The notes under the pieces are model-generated. The model saw only the letters and a program-made list of their open reading frames with translations. It did not search any database and was not told where the DNA came from. This document shows, in pieces, positions 23,533 to 35,369 of a stretch of DNA of 64,000 nt. The stretch comes from Lepisosteus oculatus (lineage: Eukaryota; Chordata; Actinopteri; Semionotiformes; Lepisosteidae). The stretch covers positions 38,128,788 through 38,192,787 of the forward strand of contig NC_090697.1 of the NCBI RefSeq assembly GCF_040954835.1, read 5' to 3'. Within the stretch, counting starts at the first letter, position 1. Each line of letters starts with the position of its first letter. The position numbers and the translations under genes were made by a program.

Positions 23533-25560
23533 TACATATATGTATGTATGTGGAGGGAAGCCAACTAAAAATAACATATGCAGATAAATAATGGGATATA
23601 ACTCTGAGTGTAATTTGAGTTTATCTTTTGAGATGGGACTCCACACTGGCGGTTCTTACTGGGAACAGGGATGTTGAAGAATAGGGCTACAGTAAATGTA
23701 TTATTTTGTATAGTGAAATGTAAGGGTATATTAAAGAAAACATTCTTATTGGAGTCTTTTGGAAGTGATTATGTACTGCGGGACCCTACCCCTTCTCCTT
23801 TCTGTGGTTGTAGTCCAATAATAACAATGTTGAAACAGTCGGCGTGTTGAGTATCTTGGACTTTTACTTGACTTATCAGTCCAAAAGAGAGCTAAAACAC
23901 TCAAAATTCTCGAAGGTTCTGTCAGTGTGGGTACTTGCTTTTATATGTCTTTATCACAACTCTACTGTTTCTACTGCTTGGATATCAACTACTATATTCT
24001 GTTTTCGGGAACTGAATTTAGTTATACAATAAAAATTGTATGACAAAAAATGACATTAAGAATGCAGCTAGATTATTCAAATAAGTTATAGAATAATGGC
24101 CATTTTATCTGTTATGTCAATGGGAATAAGTGAAATTTAAATTTTTTAACTTAAAATTAACATGAAGATCTAAATGTTTACTTATAGCAATTATCTTTAG
24201 GGAATAATTATTACCCTTAGAATTATTCAGGATTTGAATAAAATATATATTAAATATGTATGTGCATTGTTATGTAGTTTTACAAAATAGGACACCACAT
24301 GAAATATCTGAATTCATTTGCAAGGCACTGTATTTTGACCAAACCTAGAGTATGACATATGGCAATAGTTTGGGGTGTATATATACTGTATATATGGGGT
24401 ATTCAACATGGTTTTAAGAAATGTAGGCCTTGCTTTACTGACTTACAGATGGAGACGCACACAGAACTAGTTGCAACAGTAAACTGGCTGTGACACCGCA
24501 CTGTGTGAGTGTGGTTCACTGGCCAAAGACAATTGATAGGTGGCACTTGTGATATATTACATGTTAGTGAAATGATTACCATTATTGCTTAATTTAATCT
24601 GTTTCACTACTGTGCTTCTTTAAATCCATTTAACGTTTCTGAACATCATTAACAGTATTCATTTATGAATTAAAATAATACATTTATATAACTGGGAGTA
24701 GTAGCACATTCTAATTTCTTCATAAACAGCCACATCAAATTCTTTAACTCAGTCACTTGTGGTTATTGTGTAATTTTCACATGCTTATTTTAACTACATT
24801 TTTCTTCTGTGATTGTTACAATTGAAAATATAAAGCTTGTGGTTTTAGTGAGGCTCTTGCAGAAAATGGAAAACATCACTGTTGTGGTTTGTAATTTAAG
24901 TTGCCAACAACTTGCAACTTGTTACAACAGTGATAAAACTGTAGTATGTGTTATACTTTGCCTGACCATCATGACATTCATGCTTTTATGCATGAATATA
25001 CATTTGCACTTTTACAGAGTTTAAACTTGAAGAGCAGTACTTTTCATTGTAGTAACAAATATACTTTAACTTACCAATCTTTAATCAAGATTTTTCCTCT
25101 GTATGGCAGCTTCCTAGTGCCACAAGGAAAAAAAATAAGAAAAAATTAAATTGATACATAAGACGTTTTATCCAAAGTTAGATTTTTATCTCCTAATTAG
25201 GACTGCTTCTTTATTTCTACATTGCTAACTACACAACATAATCTTTCTTATTTTCAAGTTCATAATGTCCTTTATGATCTGCTTTTGAGACTTACATATA
25301 AGATCACAAGACTGAACCCTCTACAATATTGTTCTTAATATTTTATCTGAGGTCTTGGGGATGATGATGATAATACCAATGAAACTGAACAGAATCATTT
25401 TCCTATATAAGTTAAGTCTAACTTGTTGCACAGTTTCACTTTCTCAGATAATAACTGGTTAGACTGAAATAACGGATGTAGAAAAAAGCTTCAGTTCTCA
25501 AGCAAAAACTCGCGAGATGCCAGGTGGTTTAGGAGCATTGCTTTTGTTACCCATATGCCC
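23533..25560. other. Intergenic, no gene recognised
   Basis: AT-rich sequence between the Tc1 element and GIMAP-like B. A 13-bp match to the Tc1 terminus (gcaaggcactgta) occurs near 24321-24333 and may be a solo relic. No exon is supported. Confidence 0.35.
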
Positions 25561-25576
25561 ACGCCTTTATTTACAG

Positions 25577-25625
25577 ACACAGGAAATTCAGCTTTCCTAG
25601 AACAGCAAGTTAGAGAGAAGTAGAA
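25577..25625 (+). promoter_or_regulatory. Putative proximal control region of GIMAP-like B
   Basis: The segment upstream of the start codon has an inverted repeat aggaaa...tttcct (25581-25598) overlapping TTCCTAGAA (25594-25602), which fits the STAT/GAS consensus TTCNNNGAA. Position near the first exon is suggestive. The motif is short and the transcription start is unknown. Confidence 0.25.
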
Positions 25626-28600
25626 ATGGCATTTGAGGGAGCCATTCTGAACCCTGGTAAGTTTATTTGGTCATTATCAATCGACATTAGTATCTGTTAC
25701 ACTTCTAGTAGCATGGCAGCATTGATTCTGTGTGGAGAATTGAGATGTATAAATTAAAATAACATAGATTCTGTTCTCAGCAGGAGTGTTTGTGTTTTAC
25801 TTTCAGTTTTGTCTATATTGATAGATTCTCTAGATTCTGATCATCTTCAAATGAAATTCATTGTAAAGAACAAATTAAGAATCATTTGTAAATAGTATGT
25901 AATTCAGAAAATACAATTCTTTCTGACAAATTAATGTCATGTCATTCCTAAAATCTACATTTTTTCTGGAATTTTTTTTTATTTTCAGCCTTTGATTTTG
26001 AATATCACAGTACAGTATATGCTAGTCAGAAAATGAGAGTAAAACACTTTTTGTAGTCAGAACTGCTTCTATACTATTTTGCCGCCATTTCAGATGGGAT
26101 GGAAACAAATGTACTGCAAATGCACTACAGCACTGGAAGGCTTTATAGTATTTATACTTATAATATTAGCAGATGATGAAGGGTAATGGTAGACAAGTTA
26201 GGTGTCAAGTTGTGTCAAGGTTCTAATGTATGCATTTTAACACAGTTGAATGCATTTTAACTCTATCTAATCGTGCTCAAGAGAGTTTCTATCAATTAGC
26301 AAACTAACTAAAACACAAAGGAATGTGTAAAAACCACTTACCATAATAGCTGATATTACTTTATGACATGTTGATGACAGTGCCAAACAAAGACCAACAG
26401 AAGATCAGCATCTTCTTAAAATTTTCAGATTATTTATTATCTCAACATGCAGCATTAGGTGGGAATACATTTCTGACTGAATAAAAATGCAAAGTCTTTC
26501 AGTGGTATTTCAATAGGATCAATATGTCAATTTATTTAAATTATTATTATTTTATATACTGTTTGACTATCAAATTTCAAAATTTGAAATGAACAAAAAT
26601 GAATTTTCAAATTGAGATGTAAGATATTTTGTCATCTACTACATTTAAAAAAATTCAGTTTAAGCAGTCATGTGCATCGGCTACAAAGGAACAGGTTGCA
26701 AAGGAATTCCCCACTTAAAAAATAGAAAGAAGCAAAACAATATTTTGTTGTCTTCAGGTGTGACTTAGAGTTGACATTTGTTGTGTAACTTGTTATGCCA
26801 GCTAAATTCCTGATAAGTAGCTTGTTTAAGGCAGCAAACCCACCATTTTCACCACTATTACAAATAATAAAATGTGAAAGTACTGTTACCACCTTCTTAA
26901 CTAAACTTCTTCTATGTCTATACTGTAGCTTTTAGGTGACAAATGCTACAGTACAAAAATCCAATAAATTACTCAAATGTTTATAAACTAAATATGATAC
27001 ATATGGAGAAAAAGAATACAGTTAGTCATGCATGATGTGTGATCATTATTATTTGGATAGATTAAGGGTGGCACACTTCAGCAGGTAGTTGCAAAAGTAT
27101 TTATGAGGAGGCACGGGTAATGCCAGGAATATTTTGTTAATTAAGTGAAAAACATACACTGTCTTAGAATATAAGACAGAAATAATACTGTAGTGGTTGT
27201 TTCAAATGTGTCACAATCGTCATCCGTCCTCTAGAGGGCACTCCGACCATTTTGTATTTTAGTTTCGTTATTATGTGCACCTGCCCAATCTGCTGTTTAC
27301 TATTTAAGTGTGGCATTTCCATTCCTCTCGGCTCAGCCATTTTAAACTAGGAGAGCAAGTTTTACATAAATGGCTGTGGGACTGTAACAGGGTAGCAGTA
27401 GTTGAGATTGTCTGCTTACGGTGCCTAGAAAGTCATATAGGGTTAGTAGGTTGAGACTGGGAGATTATCGGTGAGATTGGGGCAAATGTGTGACATGGGT
27501 CGTACTGGAGAGGACACCTACAATTATATCATCTGTCTTGACAGGCCTGTTAACATCACTCTCTACATGATATTCTTATTAAGAAGCTTATGAGTCTCTG
27601 TTGCAGTAGGTTAGACTGGTTCGAATTTGGTTTAAGCAACACTCAGAGAGCTGTCTCTGAGGGGGTCAGATGGGCTCTGAGTAAAGGGAAGACTTGGGGG
27701 GGGTGCAAATATGTAATTGAATGAAAACTGCAGTGATTGATCCATCTGCAGTGAGCTCCTCTTATTGCTTTAACAATGTGCACATCTTGGTAATTCTGGA
27801 GACGGTAATCAACAATATGTAAAAAATAAGTGTAACAGGAAGACCTCATTTTGAATATTGTGTTAAAATTTGACATTAACATAGAAAACATTATGCTTAG
27901 TTAAAGTTAAAACAGTTAAGCTTAGTTAAAGTTACCTTTTAAGCATTAACTAATCACTGTACCCCACTATGACACTGTCAGTTGTGTTGGAAGCTCATTA
28001 TCAAAAACAGCAAATTATGTGAAACTTCTGTAGAGAATTAACTGTGTTCTTTGCGTTCATAGGTGAGCAAGCCCAAGCTCAAGAAGCTGAAAGACGGGGT
28101 CCTTCCCCTCAGAGACACTATCAGCCTCTGAGGATTGTTCTACTAGGAAGGAGTCAGGCTGGAAAGAGTTCAGCAGGCAACATAATCCTTGGAGAAAAGG
28201 TGTTTGAGACTGAAGACCGGACAGAAAAATGTGTAATCAAAAACAATGAAGTACACAGGAGATCCGTCACTGTAGTGGTACACCAGGCTGGCTGTCTTTT
28301 GTTTATGGCTCAGCATTTTTTAAGTCAGACATAACATGTAGTGTATCTATGTGTGCCCCAGGGCCTCATGCTTTCCTGATAGTGATTCCTGTGGTTCCAT
28401 TCCCAGAGTCATTCAGGCAAGCGGTAGAGGAACACCTTCAGCTTCTCGGTGAGAGAGTCTGGAGACACACAATAGTGCTGTTCACATGGGGGGACAAACT
28501 TAAAGGCAAAACCATTGAGGAACACATTAGGGATACAGGGGAGACACTCCAGTGGCTAGTTGAGAAATGTGGGGAAAGGTATCATGTTCTCAATAAGAAC

Positions 28601-28891
28601 TTGGAACAACAGACTCAGGTTATTATGCTCTTGGACAAAATAGATGAGATGGTCGCAGAAAACAAAGGAGAAGCCTTTATCAGTGAAGAGATTCTTCAGG
28701 AGATTGAAAGAAGACTGAAACAACAGGAGGAGGAGCTGAAACAGAAATATGAAGAAAGAGCAAGAGAGGTAGAAGAGAAGCTGAAACAGGAGTATGAAGA
28801 GAGAGAGAGAAGAATGAGAGAGGAAATGGAACAGAGACTTGAGGAGGAGTGGAGGAGAAGAGAAAAGAAACTGAAAGAGAAATGGAAATAA
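25626..28891 (+). pseudogene. GIMAP-like GTPase B, one-base frameshift in G3
   Basis: Exon 1 is 25626-25656 (31 nt, ATG AACCCTG end) followed by gtaagt. Exon 2 is 28063-28891 after the acceptor gttcatag. The joined frame gives a P-loop GRSQAGKSS, then the RTEKC switch-I pair, and then breaks: after VTVV one base is missing at 28278-28279, exactly in the DTPG (G3) codon, and a stop follows at 28332-28334. Downstream sequence is again open in the next frame (from 28280): GPHAFLIVIPV, TIVLFTWGD, CGERYHVLN, and an extended Glu/Arg coiled coil to 28891. With the deletion repaired it would be about 286 residues. Either a recent pseudogene or a sequencing error. Arrangement and exon sizes mirror gene A. 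Confidence 0.78.
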
Positions 28892-30935
28892 TGGAAGACA
28901 TTGAATGGAGTAAGAAAAAAGGACTGACTTCATGGCATTGAGAAGTGTCCTTACAATAAGTTTGAAAATTTTGCATTAATGAATCACTGTCTCTTTTCCT
29001 GGTGTTATGATGATGTCTTGCGTGTGTTGTGGTAGTAGCTGTGGGCCATGCCTCCTCACTCCTGCCTTCCCTGCACCACTTGCTGAGGAAACAATATAAT
29101 CATGTCATCTGAATGCAATGAGAAATCAGTCTGCGACGGGTGCTGTGCATGATTTAAGTTGGCAACCTGGCATTACATTTCACTCCCTGTCCTACTCTGC
29201 ACCTTTGGATTGTCAGCCAGTGGTTTCTCAGCGGAGTTCCCATTGTCTACTTCCTCTTTGGATACATCATGTTTCCCCTTGGTGTGTGTGCTAGCGGCGA
29301 GAATTGCTGCTGCACAAACTCACAGCTCTCATGAGGTGCTATGGCTGTCTGGGGGCCTGGCAGCTCAACCCTGCACCTAGAACAGCTGTCAAGTCTGGTT
29401 GTCCTCCCAGTCCTGCACTCCAGCCCTGTGTCCTGATCTCCAGTTATTTACCCTGCACTCAACCACTGCATTTCACACTAGACTAGTCTGCCAGCTTTCC
29501 TGGTTCTCCACTACTTGTTCTTGTCACTGTGAAGCAAAGTCCCCTCTGGACCATGCTGTCACTATCCCTAAACTGTGACATATTTGAACTTCAGTCCAGA
29601 ACAGCTCCTGGCCTGTCCTTGCCATCCTGGTGGGTGTGCATAGCCAAAATAATTTTTATTTTAGTACGTTTGACATATTGGTGTATTTTAATATAATATT
29701 AATCAAAGTGGTGTAAAAATAATTGTGTGATTATGCACCTCAAGAAAGAAGCATAACAGTCTACTCTGAATCCAGCTGAACAAGAGGTTTAGACAAGAAG
29801 AGTTAAAAAAAGATTCTGGTGAAAACACAGAATCCATGCAAAAATGTCTGAGTGGAAAACAGATGGGGGGCACTGCGTTATGGTTAGAGTTCAACTAAAT
29901 TAATAAGTATCAAATATATTAATACATCAGTTAATGATTTGATCATTTACATCATTATGCAAAATGTGCTATGTTTTGTGTCAGTATCTTATTGATACTG
30001 GGTCACTTCAAATTTATTTTTTTCCATCTGTGGTTTTCTATTTTGTAAGGGTTTTTTTTTTGTTCCACATAATTCAATGAAGGAGTATCTTACGTGGCAG
30101 AAAGGAGCCTTGATTTTGGTATTGTGAGAGAAGAACAACACCATCACCCTCATCTAAGTGCAAGAGAACCTTGATCTGATTAGTCTCGGATACCAGATTC
30201 TGGATTAGTTACCTGAACCTTGTTTAAGAGAGCTTGCTGTTAAATTATTTTGGGAAATTCTGATTTATTTTATTGTGGAATCCTCATTCTAAAAACCTTT
30301 TCTCGTACTGTGTGATACATCTTTAGAATAGTGAGAAAGTAATATGTTAAAGGAATGGAGATTTAGGGATGGGTCATATTATTTTATTTGGGATGCACAA
30401 TATTTCACTTATTGACCAGTCAAAACGTAAACAAGACTTCATAGGCAGATATTTTTAGAAGCAGTGAGGAAAGAAAGTGGTAAGTGGTAAATACTTTTCA
30501 GCTAGAAGATTCAAAATGAAAAATCTGATTCTGATTATTCTGATCACTGTGTTGCATCCATGTAATTTCTTTGTTATAAATATTTACCTATTCTTTGTTA
30601 CATTATTAGTATTTTAATTTTTGCATTTTTGCTGTAAAGTGGATTGTGTATAGCATTGTTTTATCAGGACTTCCTAATCTTGTTTCTGGACTGGAATTAA
30701 AGTTTTTCTATTGGATAAGTGTGTAGTGGTCCTTTGAAAGAAAAGAATGGAAAAGCATAGTTCCATCTGTGCTTGCAGGTTGCCCTACAATGACTTAACA
30801 TGAACCCCGTGAGGAGACAGTAAAGTAGACCATTTTGAAATCAAAAACACAGGAAAATTAAGTAATTAAAACAATGTAAAGCTGTCCAATGTGCCTAAAT
30901 TTAATTACCCTTTTTTCCAAGACTTATTTCATTAA
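28892..30935. other. No gene recognised; LTR-like patch
   Basis: About 29030-29590 is C/T-rich with an LTR-like or decayed repeat look. The rest is AT-rich. No protein family is seen. Confidence 0.3.
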
Positions 30936-31440
30936 TTAATAATAAATCCTAACACTTAAATATAACACTTTTCTGGACACTGCACTTTCTCCACTTTTCT
31001 TTTCTGGGAACTCCCCTCCACCATCACTAATGTGCAGCATCCACCTGAATAATGCGACAGCAGTCATAATGGACACAGTACGCTCACCACACATCAGCTG
31101 TCAGGGGGAAGGAGAACAGAGTGATGAAACCAATTAATGGAAGGGGATTATTAGGAGGCCATGACTGGTAAAGACCCATGGGCAATTTGGATAGGACACC
31201 GGGGTTACACCCCTATTCTTTTCAAGAAACATGCTGGGATTTTTAATGACCACAGAGAGTCAGGACCTTGGTTTTACGTCTCATCCGAAGGACAACACTA
31301 TTTTACAGTATAGTGTCACCATCACTATAGTGGGTCATTAGACCCACACAGACTGCAGGGTAAACATCCCTTAGTGGTCCCACTACCACCTCTTCCAGCA
31401 GCAACCTTAATTTTCCCAGTAGGTCTCCCATCCAGGTGCA
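30936..31440 (-). mobile_element. 5S-derived SINE, nearly full length
   Basis: Reverse orientation. The L2-type tail is at the left (aataataaatcc, aacacttaaatataac), then the body, and the head ends at the right with ggtctcccatccagg (antisense of box C). It stops before box A and abuts the Gypsy element at 31441. Confidence 0.85.
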
Positions 31441-31622
31441 CATGAATGCACCTGTTTTTATTGGAGAGTACAGCCGCCTGATGAAAAGGCTGAAACGTTT
31501 ACTAGAGTTCTCTATGAGTTGTCTGAACACTGTGAATTTGGTGTAAACAGAGATGAACACAATCGCGACCACATAGTTGTGGGCATTCTTGATAAAAAAA
31601 ACTGTCATGTAGACTCTAGCTA

Positions 31623-32105
31623 ATGGCTGAGGTCACATTAGCCCAAACTATTCAGAGTGTTCGCAAGTCTGAGGAGGTCACACTCCAAGTTCACCAGCAG
31701 GGGGAGGTGTGCGCTGCAGTGCAGGAAATTGCAAAAGGAACACCAAAGTGGAAGCCTAAAAGAACAAAGAGCAGGGAGCAAGGAGAACCAAAATGTGGAA
31801 AGTGTGGCAAAATTAGACATAAGCAGCAGGAGAAGTGTCCAGTAATGAGATCTACCTGCAATAAATGCAAAAAGGTGGGTCACTGGGAAAGATTGTGTCA
31901 CAGTAAATCAGACAGGGAAGTGACAGATATTTCATATTTCCTGGGTGCTGTAACAAAGGGAAACAGAGATGATGAACAATGGACTGTACAACTTCTCATT
32001 GGGGTAACACCAGTCAAATTTAAAATTGATACTGGTGCTGATGCGAATATCATGGGTGAAGAGACGTTCAAAATGTTAATTCCTGAGAGACCATCCGTGG
32101 TCTGA
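31623..32105 (+). pseudogene. Gypsy gag (zinc knuckles) and protease
   Basis: A 160-codon open piece. Two CCHC-type knuckles: one atypical (CGKCGKIRHKQQEKC, one extra residue before the last Cys) and one canonical (CNKCKKVGHWERLC). These bind nucleic acid in the gag particle. An aspartic-protease DTGADANIM active-site motif follows at about residue 136. The piece ends at a TGA after the protease start. The preceding gag helices are present in another frame at 31465-31620. Confidence 0.85.
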
Positions 32106-32143
32106 GTGTAAACAATCTGCTAAGCCAAACCACAGCATCAGTA

Positions 32144-32440
32144 ATGGGGCTAGTGAAATGGATTGAAGAAGTCCACAATGCATTTGGTGGGCATGGAATT
32201 CCCAAAACACGACCTGTCAACATGCAATTAAAAGAGAATACGCAGCCATATGTGGTGCACAGAGCACACAGAGTTCCCTTGCCTCTCATGAAAAGGGTAA
32301 AGGAGGAGCTGGAGCGTATGGAGGTGGATAGTGTCATAGAGCGAGTGACAGATCCTACTGAGTGGTGTGAACCGATAGTGACAGTTCCAAAACGGAATTG
32401 CAGCGTACACATCTATGTAGACTTGAAGACGTTAAAGTAA
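32144..32440 (+). pseudogene. Gypsy reverse transcriptase, N-terminal piece
   Basis: Open for 98 codons, with the PLPLMKRVKEELERME and EWCEPIVTVPK blocks that precede RT motif A in Gypsy elements. Downstream 32505-32640 contains the FDAASGFWQIPL-like motif A with stops; the YxDD block is lost. Confidence 0.8.
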
Positions 32441-33379
32441 AGAGGGAGAAGTACAGTATGTCCTTCCTACTGCAGAGGAAATTATTGCAAAGTTAAGTGG
32501 TGCAACGGTGTTCTCATCTTTCGATGCTGCTTCAGGCTTTTGGCAGATACCTCTACACCCAGAGTGCAGCTAGTTGACAACATTTATAACACCCTTTGGG
32601 AGATATTTCTTCAAACGTCTCCCAGTGCATCAGACATTCTGTCTACCTCTCCTGTTCTGAAGTTCTACAATGTGAACCGAGACAGCTGATGCCAGCGACT
32701 ATGGCATAGGTGGTGTTCTGTACAGCTGCATGATGGAGATTGGAAGCCGGTGGCGTACTGTTTGCGTCGTCTGTCTAAGGCTGAAACCAGATATGCCCAA
32801 ACTGAAAAGGAATGCTTAGCGGATGTCTGGGCTTGTGTAAGGTTTGAAAAGTACCTGGTTGGCCTTCAGAACTTCAAATTATTAACTGATCACAAGCCCC
32901 TAGTGCCACTAATGAACAAAAAGGACTAGGGCAATGATCTGTTAGGGTGCCAGAGACTTCTCATGAGGCTTGTGAGATTCAAATTTACGTCTGAGTATGC
33001 TCCAGGCAAGACTATGGTGGTGGCCGACACCCTATCACAAAGTCCACTGCAGTGCAAGGAAAAGGGAATCAACACTCACTCAGACGTGGAGTGTCCATTG
33101 CAGCCATTGTTGACAGCCTGCCTACAACCCCACCCAGAATAGAGTCTGTTAGGGCAGCCACAGCAGCTGATAGTAACCTGCGATTGGTGCTGCAGCATAT
33201 CAGGACAGGGTGGCCAGATTATGTAGGCAATGTCCCAGCAGCAATAAGGTAGCATTTCCTTATCAAGGGTGAACTGTCTGAGCACACTGGAATTGTTACA
33301 AGAGGAAGCCGCATGGTAATTCCAGATGTTTTGAAGACATCAAGGCCTGACTAAGTGTAGGGAGAGAGCTAACACATCT

Positions 33380-34148
33380 TTGTGGTGGCCTGGCATCTCA
33401 TCTGAAATCAAACAGAAAGTTCAATCCTGTCAGATCTGCCTTGAGACGAAACACACACAGAAAAAGGAACCGCTCATCTCAACCCCTCTACCAGACAGGC
33501 CATGGAAAAGACTCGCTATTGACCTGTGTGAACACAACAAACACACTTACCTTCTCCAAGTTCTTAGAGGTACTTCACATGCCACAGTAACTACGGCCTC
33601 ACAGGTTGTCTTAAAGTTAAAGGCAGTTTTTTGCAAGATTTGGCTGCCCAGATGAGGTTGTTTCTGACAATGAGCCTCAATTTGTGAGTGGGGAGTTCAA
33701 AGAGTTTGCAAGACAGTTTGACTTTCAGCACATCACTTCCAGTCCAAAAAATGCTCAAGGGAACGGATATGCTGAGAGGGGAGATCATGTCGCAAAGAGA
33801 ATTCTAAAGCAAAAAGATCCTCTACTTGCTCTCATGTGCTACCGGTCGACACCTTGTATCACAACAGGTGTGAGTCCAGCTGAGCTCCTCATGGGTCGGA
33901 AGATTAAGACACTTCCAACACTTGAGACAAACCCTCAGCCCCGATGGCTAAATCTGAAAGATGTCAAGAGTAAGGATGCAATGGAAAAGCAGAAACAAGC
34001 TTTCTACTTTAATCCTCGCCACGGAGCAAAACCCCTACCAATGCTGCAGCCAGGTGATGCTGTCCTCACAAAGTTGGACCATCAGAAAGCTTGGGGAACA
34101 CCTGCTGTTTTCATGGGAGTGCATTACTCCACGGTCTTGTGTCATTGA
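33380..34148 (+). pseudogene. Gypsy integrase, two broken pieces
   Basis: The first piece (33380-33655) holds the zinc-binding end and start of the core (WWPGISSEI, SCQICLETK, RLAIDL). The second (33684-34148) starts inside the core with the NAQGNGYAERG region (catalytic Glu) and ends in a C-terminal part. The frame changes between them, and part of the core including normal motif spacing is deleted. Cannot make active integrase. Confidence 0.82.
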
Positions 34149-34634
34149 AACACACCAGGGAGAAACACTTCAACACAACCGTCACCACCTGCAGCATGTC
34201 CCTATCCCAGCAGGAGGCACATAACCTCTGGCTTCCGATGGACAGCAACATAGTGCTGTTACACAGCAGCCTGAACTTGCAGTAACCACTGACCCTGCCA
34301 CCCCTTCTTCCAGTGTCAGATCCCCAGAGATTCAAATGGTACTGTTAATTACCTGGTCTGGCAGACCTGTGGACAGGTTTAATCTGTGAAGAAACACAAG
34401 TATTCACACTGCTAGGATTGTCAACATTATTGAGCGATTGGGACACAGACCGCGTGTTTGTGCAGGGGGAGGTAAATTGGTCAAGTAAAAAATGAATGAG
34501 TTACTAAGTTAAACAGTTAAGACGAGAAATGTCATTTTGTGACTAAAGTGTTCTGAATGTTAATTAATGTTGAGGCAATATGCTTTTGTTTTGTTGTTTA
34601 TAAGAAGGGAGAAAACAAAACTGACAGGGGGAGA

Positions 34635-34978
34635 TGTCATATAATGGGCATTATATGTAAACTGAATATGCCTTTAAGAGAGCTGTGTTATGACAATAAT
34701 TGCTGTATCCTGTGACATGTTCTAACATAATGGTTTACAGCACAGAGACAAGCAACCGGTTGAAATTGTAAAAAAGGCTCCCACGGTAAAGGTTAGTTCT
34801 GTTGGCTATAAACATGGGTAGATATTTATTCATACTTCTTCACCGCTTTTTACACTGACCAGGCTCACACCTGCTGAGCTTCAGTAAGCTGCAGGTTGTG
34901 AGTTGAAAGGTGATATTGCTGCTGGATATGTATAGACAAAATATATAGATTCTGTGTACATGTGACAATGACATCTAC
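34635..34978 (+). repeat. Probable 3' LTR of the decayed Gypsy element
   Basis: It starts tgtcatataatggg directly after a purine tract (cagggggaga), the usual place for a 3' LTR. A TATA-like tataaa lies at about 34808. The right boundary (tctaca) is a guess, and the LTR is interrupted by a SINE head fragment. Confidence 0.5.
34853..34925 (-). mobile_element. 5S-SINE head fragment
   Basis: Only the 5S-like promoter head is present, in reverse (ccaggctcacacctgctgag; box A region). Body and tail are missing, so this is not a normal 5'-truncated SINE insertion. Confidence 0.65.
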
Positions 34979-35140
34979 AAGAAATACTAACCTTTATTTT
35001 TTAATGTGTTCCCAGTTGTGGGCAATTCTTGCAACAGAGCTCTCACCTTGCTGTGAAACACCTTTTCAGTCAACTGCCGTTTGAAAAGAGTGACATTAGA
35101 GCAGAGCATTTGTAACATTCCTGCCCCCCCCAAAAAAAAC

Positions 35141-35245
35141 TGTCCTCTCCACATATTGTGGGGCACTCGCTTTCTCTTCCAGTTCTTTCCTAAACCTTTC
35201 ATATTTCTCAACAGAAGCTGCATTCCCTTTTCTGTCTAGGCTTAT
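35141..35245 (-). CDS. Candidate exon (unidentified, low confidence)
   Basis: A good acceptor (tttccatttcttttcag) precedes an open frame of about 35 codons starting ISLDRKGNAA and rich in Glu/Lys. Beyond a T8G8 run near 35124-35139 the frame closes, while another frame stays open to about 34987. Read from the donor at 45063 the joined frame stays open. No family is recognised. It may be a decayed exon. Confidence 0.22.
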
Positions 35246-35369
35246 CTGAAAAGAAATGGAAAATATTATTATTGATAATAATCAATGCAGGAAATGTGTT
35301 AAGATATTTTTTTTGTAAATGCGGGCATTGTCCTTGTATTTTTACACTCTTATATACATTTTTAAATAT

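Larger units (their letters stand above)
31441..34978 (+). mobile_element. Decayed Ty3/Gypsy element
   Basis: Recognisable parts, in order, are a gag fragment (about 31465-31620), gag zinc knuckles and protease (31623-32105), RT start (32144-32440), broken RT (to about 32640), RNase H relic (about 32690-33030), integrase zinc-binding/core (33380-34148) and a 3' LTR candidate from 34635 after an A/G tract (acagggggaga). Many stops and deletions make it non-functional. The 5' LTR is not seen; the left end meets a SINE. Protein wording fits a mag-like clade, which is an inference. Confidence 0.85.

Noticed and set aside
24321-24333. A 13-bp match to the Tc1 terminus (gcaaggcactgta)
   Set aside because: Too short, no neighbouring similarity and no partner terminus, so not called as an element.
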